Shown: piece by piece, positions 54,635-64,000 of the stretch
Layout: every line of letters starts with the position of its first letter
Position numbering within the stretch: position 1 is the stretch's first letter
From: Hyphomicrobiales bacterium
GTDB lineage: Bacteria; Pseudomonadota; Alphaproteobacteria; Rhizobiales; Rhizobiaceae
Assembly: GCA_900466605.1 (NCBI GenBank)
Contig: UBMU01000001.1
Span: forward strand, 1 to 64,000
Direction of reading: 5' to 3'
DNA: 64,000 bases
Notes under the pieces: generated by a model
The model's database searches: none
Told to the model about the DNA's origin: nothing
The model's input: only the letters and a program-made list of their open reading frames with translations
Made by a program: the position numbers and the translations under genes

Positions 54635-55075
54635 ATGGCCAATATGACGATGAGTGACAAGGATCGGCAGCTTCTGTCGATCCTCAGCGAAAATGCACGG
54701 ATCCCGACTGCCATGCTCGCGCGCAGGCTCGGTCTGTCGCGCACGACGGTGCAGGCAAAAATCGAGCGGCTGGAACGGGACGGCGTAATTGCAGGCTATG
54801 GCGTGCGGTTGTCGGATGACTTCGAGAGCGGCCAGATCAAGGCGCATGTGCTCATCACCTTGGCGGCCAAGGCACTCGGGCGCGTCACTCAGGAACTGCA
54901 ATCGATTGCGCATGTCCGTTCGGTCCACTCAGTCAGCGGCAGTTTCGACATGATCGCAATCGTTGCTGCGGCATCGATCAGCGAACTCGATATGGTCATT
55001 GACAGGATTGGCGATATCGACGGCGTCGAGAAAACGCTCTCGTCGATCATCTTGTCGACGCGCATCAACCGCTAG
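54635..55075 (+). CDS. Lrp/AsnC-family regulator
   Basis: A 146-residue regulator: HTH (DKDRQLLSILSENARIPTAM, then LARRLGLSRTTVQAKIERLE) and RAM domain (HVLITLAAKALGRVTQELQS, then VHSVSGSFDMIAIVAAASIS). ATG 54635 is used, but ATG 54644 or 54650 are equally possible because no clear ribosome site is seen. It is divergent from the lysine 6-dehydrogenase-like gene and probably controls it in response to lysine. Confidence 0.87.
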   Translation: MANMTMSDKDRQLLSILSENARIPTAMLARRLGLSRTTVQAKIERLERDGVIAGYGVRLSDDFESGQIKAHVLITLAAKALGRVTQELQSIAHVRSVHSVSGSFDMIAIVAAASISELDMVIDRIGDIDGVEKTLSSIILSTRINR

Positions 55076-55107
55076 CGAAGATGAGTCCCGCGTGCCGATG
55101 GCCAATG

Positions 55108-56097
55108 CTAGGCGCGATAGACGATAGCTGCACCCGTAAAGCCAGCGCCCGCCGCAGTAAGTAGCAGGGTTTCGCCATCGTGAAGAGGTCGGTTGACGGC
55201 CTCCAGCGACAGGGACAGCGGGATCGTTGCTGCTGACGAATTCCCAAATCGCTCAAGGGAGCTGACGGTCCGATCTGCGCCGATGCCAAGGTTGGCTGCG
55301 ACAGCCTGGAAGATCCGCACATTGGCCTGATGCGGGACGAACCTGGTGATTGTGCGTGCCTCCAGGGCGGCAATGTCGAGTGCTCTTTGCGACGCCGCGC
55401 TCATCATCTCGACGGCTCGCGAAAAAACCTCGCGCCCGTTTCGCAACGTCATCAAATAGTCCTCGGCTGTGCGTTGCGGTGTGAAGGGCTTGCTGCTGCC
55501 GCCCGCGGCGATCGAGATCAGGTCATAGCCACTGCCGTCGGAACATAGATCGGTGCCAAGGATTCCAGCGGATGGATCGCTCGCCGGCGTCAATACGACT
55601 GCTCCGGCCGCATCGGCAAACAGCACGGAACTTGCTCGTTCGGCTGGATTGATGCGCCGGCTGAGAATATTGGCGGCGACAACAAGGACGGGCTTGCCCT
55701 GCGTGCGTACGAAGGCGTCTGCAAGCGTCAGAGCGTACAAGAAACCGGAGCAGGCGCCAGCAAGATCGATGGCGCCCGCTCGCTCAAGCGCAAGCTTATG
55801 CGCGACGAGTGGTGCTGTCGGGGGCAGAAGGTGGTCGGGTGTAGAGGTCGCCAAGAGCATCAGGCCGATCTCGCAACGATGGATCCCGGCGTTCCTAAGC
55901 GCCATAGCACCGGCTTCGGTGGCGAGCCCGCTCAGAGTGTCACCGTCTTCCGCCCAGTAGCGCGTACGAATTCCCGTGCGGCTCTCGATCCACCCAGTTT
56001 CAAGCCCGAGCGATAGTTCGATTTCGGCATTTTCGACGCGGCGCCTCGGCACACTATGTCCGAAACCCGCCATTCGCGCGGAGCGGACGGTCCTCAT
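55108..56097 (-). CDS. bioZ: BioZ, 3-ketoacyl-ACP synthase III-like enzyme of biotin synthesis
   Basis: A 329-residue FabH-fold enzyme with catalytic triad C116 ([13 protein letters not shown]), His in [11 protein letters not shown] and Asn in [15 protein letters not shown]. BioZ of alphaproteobacteria condenses glutaryl-CoA with malonyl-ACP to begin pimeloyl-ACP synthesis, replacing the BioC/BioH route. It overlaps the bioA stop by 4 nt and ends the operon. The Lrp and lysine-degradation genes lie directly beside it, the pathway thought to give its glutaryl-CoA. Confidence 0.92.
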   Translation of the reverse strand: MRTVRSARMAGFGHSVPRRRVENAEIELSLGLETGWIESRTGIRTRYWAEDGDTLSGLATEAGAMALRNAGIHRCEIGLMLLATSTPDHLLPPTAPLVAHKLALERAGAIDLAGACSGFLYALTLADAFVRTQGKPVLVVAANILSRRINPAERASSVLFADAAGAVVLTPASDPSAGILGTDLCSDGSGYDLISIAAGGSSKPFTPQRTAEDYLMTLRNGREVFSRAVEMMSAASQRALDIAALEARTITRFVPHQANVRIFQAVAANLGIGADRTVSSLERFGNSSAATIPLSLSLEAVNRPLHDGETLLLTAAGAGFTGAAIVYRA

Positions 56098-57362
56098 GCA
56101 GAAGTTCCAATGAACACGTTTGCCGCCTCGTCGATCGCATCATAGAGGCGATCGATCTCGGACTCAGACACACAGTAGGGCGGCATGAGATAGATCACGT
56201 TGCCAAGTGGTCGGACAAGAAGCTGCCGCTCTCGGAAGAAGGCACGCAAGCGCAGTCCTATGTCGGCTAAGTATCCTGATGAGGGGATCGCCATATCGAG
56301 AGCCGTAATGGTACCGGACTGGCGGATATTCCTAAAGCGCCGATCCTCAGCAAAGCGCCGCAACTTCCGCCCCTGCAGGGCCGTGAGGCGATCGATACGC
56401 GACTGAACAGGCTCCTGCGACCAGATCTTCAAGTTCGCGACGGCAGCCGCGCAAGCGATTGGATTGGCCGTGTAGGAGCTGGAATGGAAGAATGTTTTCC
56501 TACGATCCGTCGAAAGGTGCGCGTCAAAGACCGCGCTGGTGCAAAGCGTTGCTGCAAGCGGCAGGGAACCGCCCGTTAACCCTTTCGATGTGCAGAGAAT
56601 ATCAGGAAGAATGCCAGCCTGATCGCATGCAAACAGGCTGCCGGTTCTTCCCCACCCGGTCATCACCTCGTCAATGATTACGAGAACGCCATGGCGTTGG
56701 GCGATTGTGCAAAGCGCGCGAAGCACGGAGGGCGAAAACATCTTCATTCCACCGGCGCCGAGCACCAGCGGCTCGATTAAGAGTGCGGCGACGCCGCCGG
56801 ACCGGCTGGTTTGATCGAAGGCATCGAGTGTCTCTTGCTCAAGCCCCGGCTCCGGAAACGGAAGCCGGTCTACGCCAAACAGCAAAGGCTCATATGCGGT
56901 ATTAAAGATTCCTCTCTCGCCAACTGACATCGTTCCGATAGTGTCACCATGATAGCCGTGCTCCATCACGACGATGCGGTCGCGGCGCTGGCCGGTATTA
57001 TAGAAAGAACCGAGCGCCATTTTCAGAGCGACTTCAACCGCTGTGGAGCCGCTATCGGAGTAAAAGACGTGCTGGAGCCCAGCCGGACTGATCTCAATCA
57101 GACCGCGGGCGAGTTCTTCGGCTGGAGCGTGAGTGTATTCGGCAAAGATGATCTGGTCATAGACATCGGAAGCCCGGCGGATCGCGTCCATAATCGTCGG
57201 GTGTCGGTGGCCATGGGTAATCACCCACCAAGAGGAGATGGCATCGAGAATGTGATTGTCATCCTCGTCGATGAGATAGGCACCGTTCGTGGCAACGACC
57301 TTCTTCATCGTCGGCTCAATGCCATGCTGCGTGAAAGGATGCCACACTGGGGAACGCGTCAT
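56094..57362 (-). CDS. bioA: Adenosylmethionine-8-amino-7-oxononanoate aminotransferase
   Basis: A 422-residue class III PLP aminotransferase that makes 7,8-diaminopelargonate with AdoMet as amino donor. It shows [11 protein letters not shown] at the N-terminus, [34 protein letters not shown] and the PLP lysine in [17 protein letters not shown]. It overlaps bioD and bioZ by 4 nt each, indicating tight coupling. Confidence 0.95.
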   Translation of the reverse strand: MTRSPVWHPFTQHGIEPTMKKVVATNGAYLIDEDDNHILDAISSWWVITHGHRHPTIMDAIRRASDVYDQIIFAEYTHAPAEELARGLIEISPAGLQHVFYSDSGSTAVEVALKMALGSFYNTGQRRDRIVVMEHGYHGDTIGTMSVGERGIFNTAYEPLLFGVDRLPFPEPGLEQETLDAFDQTSRSGGVAALLIEPLVLGAGGMKMFSPSVLRALCTIAQRHGVLVIIDEVMTGWGRTGSLFACDQAGILPDILCTSKGLTGGSLPLAATLCTSAVFDAHLSTDRRKTFFHSSSYTANPIACAAAVANLKIWSQEPVQSRIDRLTALQGRKLRRFAEDRRFRNIRQSGTITALDMAIPSSGYLADIGLRLRAFFRERQLLVRPLGNVIYLMPPYCVSESEIDRLYDAIDEAANVFIGTSA

Positions 57363-57997
57363 GGCTGAAGGCTCCGAAACATTGCGATGTCAAATCCGCG
57401 ATGAAAGGTTGTCATTAGTCTCTCGTGGGTGAGTTGGTTGGCCCAATCAAGACGCCCCAGAAAACGCGTTCCGCTTATATGTATGATCGTCCTTTGCGTT
57501 TCGGTGTTTTCCTCACCGATAAAAGCAATTCCGAAAATGGGGACCGATCGTCGCTGAAGTGCTTCCACGGACATCAAGGTATGATTGATAGTGCCAAGTG
57601 AGGTTCTCGCGCACAGAATGACCGGCGCCTGCCATCGCGCGAAAACATCGGCGAACAGGATCCGCGAAGTGAGGGGAACGAGTACGCCGCCGGCACCCTC
57701 GACAACGAGCGAACCGGTTGAAGCTGGAAGGACAAGAGCGTCCGGATCGATCTTCACCCCGTCAATCGCTGCGGCTTGGTGCGGAGACGCCGGGGTCCTT
57801 AAGCGATACGCCTCCTCGATGATCCGTTCGGAGGGTATTTTACCCAACCGGGCGACCGTTTCGGCGTCTGTTTCCTCCTCAAGCCCAGATTGAACCGGCT
57901 TCCAGTAATGCGCTGCGAGAGCGGACGTTAAAGCGGCCGCAAGGACAGTCTTACCGATGCCCGTATCTGTGCCGGTTACAACGAAGCTGTTTGTCAT
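57359..57997 (-). CDS. bioD: Dethiobiotin synthetase
   Basis: A 212-residue ATP-dependent ligase closing the ureido ring. The P-loop is VTGTDTGIGKTVLAAALTSA; the substrate lysine is in YWKPVQSGLEE, and VEGAGGVLVPLTS is the typical second motif. It starts within the bioF stop (ATGA overlap) and ends within the bioA start. Confidence 0.95.
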   Translation of the reverse strand: MTNSFVVTGTDTGIGKTVLAAALTSALAAHYWKPVQSGLEEETDAETVARLGKIPSERIIEEAYRLRTPASPHQAAAIDGVKIDPDALVLPASTGSLVVEGAGGVLVPLTSRILFADVFARWQAPVILCARTSLGTINHTLMSVEALQRRSVPIFGIAFIGEENTETQRTIIHISGTRFLGRLDWANQLTHERLMTTFHRGFDIAMFRSLQP

Positions 57998-59139
57998 CCC
58001 TGCTCCTCCAGCATGCTGACTGCCACTCTTTCGAACAACCGTGAGATCGCCGCTTCGTCGACATTCAGCGTAATGGAGATGCGCAATCGCGCCGTACCTT
58101 CGGGTACGGTTGGGGGGCGGATGGGCCTTACGTCGAAGCCATCGGACCGCAGGCGCTCTGCGATACGGACAGCCCGACGATTGTCGCCGACCACGACTGG
58201 AAGGATTTGCGAACCGCTTGGTGGCGTTCCTATTGCCGCCTCCATCTCTTCATTTGCGAAGGTCACAAGTGCGGCAAGTCTGTCTCTACGCTCCGGCTCA
58301 TCCGCAAGGATCTTCAATGCTTCCCGGACCGTCGCCGCCACCAGTGGGGATGGCGCTGTCGAATAGATGAAATTGCGCGCCCGGTTGATGAGGAAATTGC
58401 AAATGATGGCCGGCCCCATGACGAGCGCGCCTGACACGCCGAGTGCCTTGCCGCATGTGTGCAGCGTAATGCAGTTTTCCGGATGGCCTAAGCAGTCGGC
58501 CAAGCCACGTCCGCCTTGGCCGAAGAAGCCTGTTGCATGTGCCTCATCAACGACGAGGAAACCGTCATGCTGATTTGCAATCCCCATCAACTCCCGCAAC
58601 GGCGCACGATCTCCGTCCATGGAGTAGAGGCTCTCGACGGCGATCCACGGCCGACCGGTACCGCCGGCGCGTCGCCATCGCTGGATTGCATCCGCCACTG
58701 CGTTGATGTCGTTGTGCATGGTTGCGACCGATGGTGCCCGGCTTGCAGCTATTCCTTCGTGGGCGCTCGCATGGATGAGGGCATCATGGACGATAATGTC
58801 GTCGCGCTTTGGCAACGTTGAGAATAGCGCGACATTGGCGGCATAGCCGCTGCCGAAGTAGAGTGCGCGCGCTGCTTTAAAGTAGGCGGCAGCCTCACTT
58901 TCCAAGGCCTCGTGCTCCGTATGATTGCCGCGAAGCAGACGTGACCCCCCTGCCCCGACCGGCACGCCGCGATCCAATGCATCTCGAAGCGAGGCTTCAA
59001 GTCGCGGTGATTGCGCAAGGCCAAGATAGTCGTTCGAGGTGAAATCGATGCCGGATGCCGCAATAAGGCTGCGACTTCTGCCCTTTCGATCGAGGCCAGC
59101 AAGTTTGCGTTCATAGGCAGCTAGGCTGTTGCTCGTCAC
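57994..59139 (-). CDS. bioF: 8-amino-7-oxononanoate synthase
   Basis: A 381-residue PLP enzyme of the alpha-oxoamine synthase family, condensing pimeloyl thioester with alanine. Motifs: [20 protein letters not shown] near the N-terminus, [20 protein letters not shown], and the PLP lysine in [16 protein letters not shown]. It overlaps bioB (59136-59139) by 4 nt. Confidence 0.95.
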   Translation of the reverse strand: MTSNSLAAYERKLAGLDRKGRSRSLIAASGIDFTSNDYLGLAQSPRLEASLRDALDRGVPVGAGGSRLLRGNHTEHEALESEAAAYFKAARALYFGSGYAANVALFSTLPKRDDIIVHDALIHASAHEGIAASRAPSVATMHNDINAVADAIQRWRRAGGTGRPWIAVESLYSMDGDRAPLRELMGIANQHDGFLVVDEAHATGFFGQGGRGLADCLGHPENCITLHTCGKALGVSGALVMGPAIICNFLINRARNFIYSTAPSPLVAATVREALKILADEPERRDRLAALVTFANEEMEAAIGTPPSGSQILPVVVGDNRRAVRIAERLRSDGFDVRPIRPPTVPEGTARLRISITLNVDEAAISRLFERVAVSMLEEQG

Positions 59140-60140
59140 ACGATAGGCTCCAGTTGTTCGCCTCTAAGTCCAAGGCGACGAAAGAGAGCTGCATCACGGT
59201 CTTCGCCGGGATTGTCCGCTGTCAGCAGGGTTTCGCCGACAAAGATCGAGTTGGCGCCTACGAAGAAACAGAGCGCCTGGGTCTCATCCGACATATCCGT
59301 GCGACCCGCAGACAGGCGCACATAGGACGTTGGCATCAGAATCCGCGCGAGTGCGACGGTTCGGACAAAGTCGATCGGATTGATCGGCTGCGCATTGGCG
59401 AGCATCGAGCCGGGGATCGGGATCAGCATGTTGATCGGGACGCTCTCGGGTGGCATCGGCAGGTTCGCCAGTGTGACAAGCATCGAGACGCGATCGTCCA
59501 CGGTTTCGCCCATGCCGAGAATGCCGCCTGCGCAGACCTTGATGCCGGCTTCACGGACGTTGGCGAGAGTCTCCAGCCGATCTACGAAACTGCGCGTAGT
59601 AATGATCTCGCTGTAGAAGCGTTCCGACGTATCGATATTGTGGTTGTAGTAGTCGAGGCCGGCGTCGGCGAGCCTTGCGGACTGCTGCGGCGTTAGCATG
59701 CCGAGCGTCATGCAGGTCTCCATTCCGAGCGCCCGAACGCCCCGAACCATGGCCGTGATCGCCTCCATGTCACGGTCCTTGGGGCTGCGCCAGGCTGCGC
59801 CCATGCAGTACCGCGTCGCGCCTCCGTCCCTTGCCTTTCTTGCTTCGGAGAGGACATGCTCGACTTCCAGAAGCTTTGAAGCTTTGACGCCGGTCGGATA
59901 GTGGGCTGATTGACTGCAATAGCCACAATCCTCGGCGCACCCGCCTGTCTTCACCGAAAGGAGCCGGCTCATTTGCACGGCGTTCGGATCGAAATTCGAC
60001 CGATGGATCGTGTGCGCGCGATGCAAAAGGTCGTTAAACGGAAGATTATAGATAAAAAGGGCTTCCTTGAGTCCAGTGTTGCCATCGGACGCGCCGCGGA
60101 CGTCGCTCCTATGGGTGCTCATGGTGTCGAATGGGGTCAT
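59136..60140 (-). CDS. bioB: Biotin synthase
   Basis: A 334-residue radical-SAM enzyme that inserts sulphur into dethiobiotin. The AdoMet 4Fe-4S ligands are C68, C72 and C75 ([16 protein letters not shown]). The second cluster's ligands lie in [12 protein letters not shown] and [10 protein letters not shown] plus the conserved Arg in SYVRLSAGR. It is the first gene of bioBFDAZ. The start at 60140 has AGGA about 10 nt upstream; 60122 is a second ATG. A BioR-type palindrome lies upstream and another inside codons 29-32. Confidence 0.95.
   Translation of the reverse strand: MTPFDTMSTHRSDVRGASDGNTGLKEALFIYNLPFNDLLHRAHTIHRSNFDPNAVQMSRLLSVKTGGCAEDCGYCSQSAHYPTGVKASKLLEVEHVLSEARKARDGGATRYCMGAAWRSPKDRDMEAITAMVRGVRALGMETCMTLGMLTPQQSARLADAGLDYYNHNIDTSERFYSEIITTRSFVDRLETLANVREAGIKVCAGGILGMGETVDDRVSMLVTLANLPMPPESVPINMLIPIPGSMLANAQPINPIDFVRTVALARILMPTSYVRLSAGRTDMSDETQALCFFVGANSIFVGETLLTADNPGEDRDAALFRRLGLRGEQLEPIV
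60046..60055. promoter_or_regulatory. BioR-type box inside bioB
   Basis: TTATAGATAA (minus strand TTATCTATAA) matches the alphaproteobacterial BioR consensus exactly but lies within bioB coding sequence at codons 29-32 (FIYN). Its centre is 147 nt from the upstream box. Confidence 0.5.
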
Positions 60141-60191
60141 TTATATACAATCCTGTCGTCGGTTGCGGTCGAGTCGCATGCTGACGCAGAA

Positions 60192-60203
60192 TTTATCTAT
60201 AAA
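60192..60203. promoter_or_regulatory. BioR box upstream of bioB
   Basis: TTTATCTATAAA holds the BioR consensus TTATCTATAA and lies 52 nt before the bioB start, in the promoter region. Its regulator gene, bioR, is directly upstream. It most likely mediates repression of bioBFDAZ by BioR. Confidence 0.8.
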
Positions 60204-60229
60204 AAATCTCAATGCGCAAGATCGAATGA

Positions 60230-60243
60230 ATAATATCTATTAT
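60230..60243. promoter_or_regulatory. Second BioR-like dyad upstream of bioB
   Basis: ATAATATCTATTAT has perfect ATAATA / TATTAT arms around TC and resembles the BioR box with one change per half. Its centre is 39 nt from the first box. It may be the second tandem site known for some bio operons. Confidence 0.5.
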
Positions 60244-60432
60244 CCGAGTGGCTGGATTTGGTTGAGGTTCGCTCACAACGGCGGTGGAGTGGCCGAAATG
60301 ATGGTCGATGGTAGACCGGTACGAGCAAAAGCGCGGAGGGTAGCCCGGGATTCAGGCGAGCTTTCGGGGGAAATTGTCAGTCGCCAAACGGGATCCACGC
60401 TTTGGTACCGCCCCGGCCGGCGTCACGTCATT

Positions 60433-61098
60433 TTAGCCGACGATCGCAAACCGTTCGCGTGATGAGTGCTTCATTCGCGTCGACGGGCCTCCAATCCACT
60501 GAACGTGCCGCTCCAAAGCTGTCACGGCGTTCTCGACCTTGCCGGCGCGCAGAAAGGCGAGAATGGTGCGATGGTCCTTATCCACCCTAGGCTCCCAGTC
60601 AGTATGCCATGTAGCGAACAGGAAGCGGGCGCTCGCCGCATGGAGGTCATCGATTGCTGAAAGCAACCGCGGCATCTCGCATGGCTCTAGGATGAGCTGG
60701 TGAAACCTTCGATTTGCCTCTTCCCAAGCGCGTACATCGCGCGCGTTATCCCCATCAACCGTTGCCTGTTCGGCCTGATCGAGCCTCGTGGGAGTAAGGT
60801 GCTCGGCTGAGTGGCGCAGTGCAAGCCCTTCGAGAGCGGCGCGCATTTTTGCGACCTCCTGCACCTCTTTCAGATCGAATGAGGCGACGCGAACACCCCG
60901 GCGTGGTTCGCTGACGGCGAGGCCTTGCGCTTCGAGGCGGCGCAAGGCTTCGCGCACGGGAACATGGGACGATCCAAACTCCTCAGCGATATGGTCCTGC
61001 TTGAGCTTCGACCCGGGTGGAAGCGCGCCTGTCACGATACGCTCGGCAAGCGCCCGGCTAATTCGCCCGGCTATCGTGTCGTCATTCTGAATAGTCAT
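60433..61098 (-). CDS. bioR: BioR, GntR-family repressor of biotin genes
   Basis: A 221-residue GntR/FCD regulator: winged helix (ISRALAERIVTGALPPGSKL, then HIAEEFGSSHVPVREALRRL) and a helical effector domain (AWEEANRRFHQLILEPCEMP, then HRTILAFLRAGKVENAVTAL). The start at 61098 (MTIQNDDTIAGR) follows AGGAACT; the open frame runs further without similarity. It is directly upstream of bioBFDAZ, whose promoter carries BioR boxes, which makes the name secure. A loose BioR-like sequence at 61101-61113 just before its own start may give autoregulation. Confidence 0.88.
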   Translation of the reverse strand: MTIQNDDTIAGRISRALAERIVTGALPPGSKLKQDHIAEEFGSSHVPVREALRRLEAQGLAVSEPRRGVRVASFDLKEVQEVAKMRAALEGLALRHSAEHLTPTRLDQAEQATVDGDNARDVRAWEEANRRFHQLILEPCEMPRLLSAIDDLHAASARFLFATWHTDWEPRVDKDHRTILAFLRAGKVENAVTALERHVQWIGGPSTRMKHSSRERFAIVG

Positions 61099-62114
61099 AT
61101 TTAACAGATAGTTCCTGTGCCTCACCGTGTCGAGGTGCGCGCAGCGCGTGGCTGTGGATTTGTTGGCTGCCCCGGCACGGGCATCTCCGATGCGGGCCGG
61201 CGTGTTTGATGCTTCGTTCTGGTTGGTCCTGAGGGCACAAAGTGTGCGCGCCGGCATCCGGGTCTAACTACGATATGCTCGGCGTGGGCCGCTTTTGGGG
61301 CTGCGGAGGAGTGGTTCCCTTTCTTTCCTCGCCCGGCTGCACCGCAATCATTCTATGTACCAGCGCTGGCGGTTTGCTAGGGCTCTTAGGGGATGCGTTA
61401 TCCGCCAGCTCGCCTTGCACTCCCTCCTCTGGCATGCGTGGAGGTAGACGTCGGATCACGCCCGCCTCATCCTCGGAGGCAAGTTGTGCTCGACGTCGCC
61501 TCGTTTTGGGACGGGAGACGCGCGGGAGGTGAGGATGGGCGAGGCATTGGGTCGCAAAGGGAAGCCACTCAGCAGTGGCTGTATTTCCGCCTGGGGTTCT
61601 TTGAATGGTCGTTGATGGCGCGGCGATCTTGTACTGTCCGTTCCGTGTGCCCCCCCAACTTCGTTGCCGTGCTGTCTGAAGGCGGACGCCCAGCGGAGTG
61701 GCGATGTGCAAGGTGCCCGACTAGGTAGATCAAGGTGGTCACCGCCGTGCACTATCGAGGTATTCTCGACGGCTTCGGTCTCGGCGACTGACAAGCGATG
61801 GGAGTAGACTGGTTCTTTCGTAACGTCGCCCGCGATCATGGAGCATTCATCGGGGTCGCTAGAGGTGTTGCATGGGCTTGCCGATGAGATTGCTGTGCTT
61901 ACTTGCGCACGATTAGCTGATCGGGGGAGAGATTGCTTTGGCGTAACTGGGTAGCCGTCGGTGACGGCGTGTTCGGGAGGTGGAGGACACTTAGCGCGGC
62001 GTTCTCCTGGGGGGCTCCGGTCCTCTTCCACCCGTCGCCGCGAGCGGATTGGGTTCGGGAATTTCGGCTATGGCGACGGTTCGACAGATGGGCGGGGGCC
62101 GGCGTCGACATCAA

Positions 62115-62130
62115 GTTCCCCGCGGGGAAC
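62115..62130. repeat. parS-like 16-bp palindrome
   Basis: GTTCCCCGCGGGGAAC is a perfect palindrome fitting the repABC parS core GTTNNNNGCNNNNAAC. It lies about 22 kb from repABC. A second, nearly identical site is 192 nt away. Confidence 0.5.
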
Positions 62131-62306
62131 AAGTTTGCTGAGCATAGTGTATGGCGCCTCGTGACGGGGTTGCCAATGTCTTACGGTAGGGTTCAATGCG
62201 AACCGTTCGGTTAGCCCGTCGGTGGCTGCCGGGCCGCGTAATCGGTTGTTCGGGATGGTTTGCTTCGTATCTCGGGCTGCGCTTCTATTCCGGTTCTGGG
62301 GCAAAA

Positions 62307-62322
62307 GTTCCCCGTGGGGAAC
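62307..62322. repeat. parS-like dyad, second copy
   Basis: GTTCCCCGTGGGGAAC has the same 7-bp arms as the site at 62115, with GT instead of GC in the centre, so it is a near-match to the repABC parS core. Confidence 0.4.
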
Positions 62323-62693
62323 ATCGCGGCGACGACCGCGACGGCAGCGAGATGGCGGGGCCTAAGAAGCGACTTTGTGATTTGTATTCCTTCAAAGCGG
62401 GCAGGTCACCTCCGCCACAAATCGCAGGATAGCCGAGTGCATGCGGTTGACAAATCACACCACAATCCGCGATTCTTCTACCATCCCGACGCACACCCTC
62501 CGAGCATGGACGGGTGACTGCCTGTTTCGGATGTATCTGCGGCCAAAAAAGCTTGTTCAGACACCGCTTCTTAAGCCAGCTTTCTCAATGGGCGGTGGCC
62601 GCTAGCGGAAGAAAAGCCGCAGTTCTGTACCGTAAGCGAGAATTCGCATGGTTAACCAGTTGTTTAACGTGACGCGAAGAGGCGTCAGCAAAG

Positions 62694-63518
62694 TCAGCAA
62701 ACGCTATTTAGGCGCTCTATGCAGGTTGAAAGCACCACCTCGCCCGGTTGCTTCCACCAGTTCTTCGCAGAGAAGATCTCGACCTCCTGGGGCCCGTGAT
62801 ATCCGGCTGCCTCGATCAAGCGTCGGATTCCCTTGAGATCGATCACCCCATCGCCCATCATCCCGCGGTCAAGCAGCAGGTCCGTTGTTGGAACCAGCCA
62901 ATCGCAGATGTGGTGCGCAAGGATGCGGCCGGATGCGCCAGCCCTGGCGATCTGCTCATTGAGTTTTGGATCCCACCAGACGTGATAGACGTCAATGGCG
63001 ACGCCGATGCCGTCGCCGAGCAGGTCGCAGATATCAAGCGCCTGCTCAAGTGTGTTTACGCAGGCGCGGTCAGCGGCGTACATCGGATGAAGCGGCTCGA
63101 TGGCAAGCGGTATTCCAGCAGCGAGCGCATGCGGAAGGATTGCGGCAATTCCGTCGGCCACCATTTCGCGGGCGTGCGCAATGTCTCGCGACTCGGCTGG
63201 CAAACCACCCACCACAAGGACAAGGCAATCGGCGTTGAGAGCAGCGGCTTCGTCGATAGCCTTCCTGTTGTCGTCGATAGCCTTCGCCCGTGCCGCAGCG
63301 TCGGTGGCGGGAAACATGCCCCCGCGGCAAAGGCCGGTAACCCTTAGCTTGTTGTCGGCGACGATGCGCGCGGCTTCTGAAAGCCCGATAGCATGGACCT
63401 GATCGCGCCATGGAGCGATCGCGACGATGTCCTGCTTCAGGCAAGCATCAACGGCCTGCCTCATGTTATACTGCTCTCGAACGGTTGCGAGATTGATCGA
63501 AAGGCCGTCAAATGTCAT
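62694..63518 (-). CDS. Sugar phosphate isomerase/epimerase family (TIM barrel)
   Basis: A 274-residue AP-endonuclease-2-like TIM barrel. Metal-binding segments are PLAIEPLHPMYAADRACVNT (Glu), GVAIDVYHVWWDPKL (Asp and His), LAHHICDW (His) and PQEVEIFSAKNWWKQP (Glu). Such enzymes isomerise or epimerise keto-sugars. It ends the operon that begins with the DUF993 gene, 48 nt upstream. Together with Gfo enzymes such pairs form keto-sugar pathways. The substrate is unknown. Confidence 0.85.
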   Translation of the reverse strand: MTFDGLSINLATVREQYNMRQAVDACLKQDIVAIAPWRDQVHAIGLSEAARIVADNKLRVTGLCRGGMFPATDAAARAKAIDDNRKAIDEAAALNADCLVLVVGGLPAESRDIAHAREMVADGIAAILPHALAAGIPLAIEPLHPMYAADRACVNTLEQALDICDLLGDGIGVAIDVYHVWWDPKLNEQIARAGASGRILAHHICDWLVPTTDLLLDRGMMGDGVIDLKGIRRLIEAAGYHGPQEVEIFSAKNWWKQPGEVVLSTCIERLNSVC

Positions 63519-63566
63519 GCGTAACCCTCCCCCACTCCGCGGCTGCGAAGTCGATGCTGTCGTGTT

Positions 63567-64000
63567 TCAAATGCCCGCTGTGGCGAGAATGGACTTTAGT
63601 CGAGCCGCCGCGAGGTCCGGGTCGCGCAGGACACGGGCCTGGTCCGCGAGGCGAAACAGCTCTGCAAGATGCACCAACGAGCGCGCGCTCTGCTGGCCGC
63701 CTAGCATCTGGAAATGGTTTTGGAACCCGTTGAGATAGGCCAGGAAAACAACGCCAGTCTTGTAGAACCGGGTGGGTGCCTTGAAGATATGCCGAGACAG
63801 AGGCACGGTTGGAGCCAGAATGTCATGGAATCCGGCGAGGTCGTCAGAGGCGAGCTTTTGTAGGGCCACATTCGCCGCAGGTGCGATGGCGTCGAAAATG
63901 CCCAGCAGGGCGTGTGAATACCCCTGTTCGTCTCCGGCGATGAGTTCCGCGTAGTTGAAATCATCGCCAGTGTACATCTTGACCAGCGGATCGAGCTGGC
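63567..64000 (-). CDS. DUF993 family protein, 3' part (cut by window end)
   Basis: The C-terminal about 144 residues of a DUF993 protein (a dihydrodipicolinate-synthase-like barrel): LDPLVKMYTGDDFNYAELIA, then RFYKTGVVFLAYLNGFQNHF and LFRLADQARVLRDPDLAAAR. The frame runs on past 64000, so the start is outside; an internal Met at 63977 is not a real start. It is co-oriented with the isomerase gene, so both are probably in a sugar catabolic operon. Confidence 0.8.
   Translation of the reverse strand, partial: QLDPLVKMYTGDDFNYAELIAGDEQGYSHALLGIFDAIAPAANVALQKLASDDLAGFHDILAPTVPLSRHIFKAPTRFYKTGVVFLAYLNGFQNHFQMLGGQQSARSLVHLAELFRLADQARVLRDPDLAAARLKSILATAGI

Larger units (their letters stand above)
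61099..62693. other. 1.6-kb region without convincing gene
   Basis: Open frames of up to about 190 codons exist on both strands, but none has a ribosome site with a recognisable protein; they read as Arg/Pro/Ser-rich noise typical of GC-rich noncoding DNA. The region holds two 16-nt GTTCCCC dyads (separately listed). It could be the remnant of an older insertion or a structural region of the replicon. Confidence 0.5.

Noticed and set aside
60067..60462. Plus-strand frame over the bioB promoter
   Set aside because: It overlaps the bioB start and BioR boxes and has no protein similarity.
61268..62031. Minus-strand frames of 147 and 191 codons
   Set aside because: They overlap each other in different frames, with Pro/Arg/Ser-rich content and no recognisable domain; long frames arise by chance in GC-rich DNA.

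Overview
The window looks like part of a large secondary replicon (plasmid or chromid) of a Rhizobiales bacterium of the Rhizobium/Sinorhizobium/Agrobacterium group. The evidence is a complete repABC replication and partition cassette with its antisense RNA (36.3-40.0 kb), a bioBFDAZ operon with a BioR-type regulator and BioR boxes (55.1-61.1 kb), a tfuA-ycaO pair, rhizobial-type small proteins, and many sugar ABC cassettes paired with Gfo/Idh/MocA dehydrogenases. Genes are dense and there is no rRNA, tRNA, CRISPR array or recognisable insertion sequence.

Layout. 0-6 kb: a decayed O-methyltransferase, a DUF2934 protein, a Gfo/Gfo/VOC operon whose VOC gene is frameshifted, and small secreted or hypothetical proteins. 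6-13.2 kb: a sugar ABC operon ending in an unusual dehydrogenase/aldo-keto reductase fusion, with a divergent AraC regulator. 13.2-17.5 kb: LysR regulator, D-xylonate dehydratase and 2-keto-3-deoxy-pentonate dehydratase, the core of an oxidative (Weimberg-type) pentose route. 17.6-20.3 kb: small lipoproteins, an XRE regulator and peptidase T. 20.3-26.5 kb: a PotABCD-type ABC operon divergent from a GntR regulator and mannonate dehydratase, suggesting hexuronate-related uptake and catabolism. 28.0-31.4 kb: XRE regulator, a 58-codon small ORF, YcaO, TfuA, an 83-residue protein and a GNAT acetyltransferase; this is the best candidate for an undescribed system (peptide or protein backbone modification, possibly thioamidation). 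31.7-34.9 kb: a GAF/Fis regulator without an AAA+ domain, an AcoD/ExaC-type aldehyde dehydrogenase and a DUF779 protein. 35.1-40.1 kb: small membrane protein, Lrp regulator and repABC. 40.2-47.4 kb: a third sugar ABC operon with a ThuA-like protein, a divergent Gfo/Idh/MocA enzyme and a LacI regulator. 47.5-55.1 kb: RecX, then a near-complete L-lysine degradation set (lysine 6-dehydrogenase-like, aminoadipate-semialdehyde dehydrogenase, aminotransferase, 2-oxoadipate dioxygenase/decarboxylase) with LysR and Lrp regulators. 55.1-61.1 kb: bioBFDAZ and bioR. 61.1-62.7 kb: a 1.6-kb stretch without a convincing gene that carries two parS-like palindromes. 62.7-64 kb: a TIM-barrel isomerase and the 3' part of a DUF993 gene cut by the window end.

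How the genes work together. Most of the window is nutrient scavenging: three binding-protein-dependent importers, each with its own regulator, feed sugar acid or keto-sugar metabolism. The lysine genes lie directly beside bioZ, whose product is known in alphaproteobacteria to make the biotin precursor from glutaryl-CoA, a lysine breakdown product, so lysine catabolism and biotin synthesis are neighbours here. Functions are inferred from protein motifs and gene order; no database search was possible.
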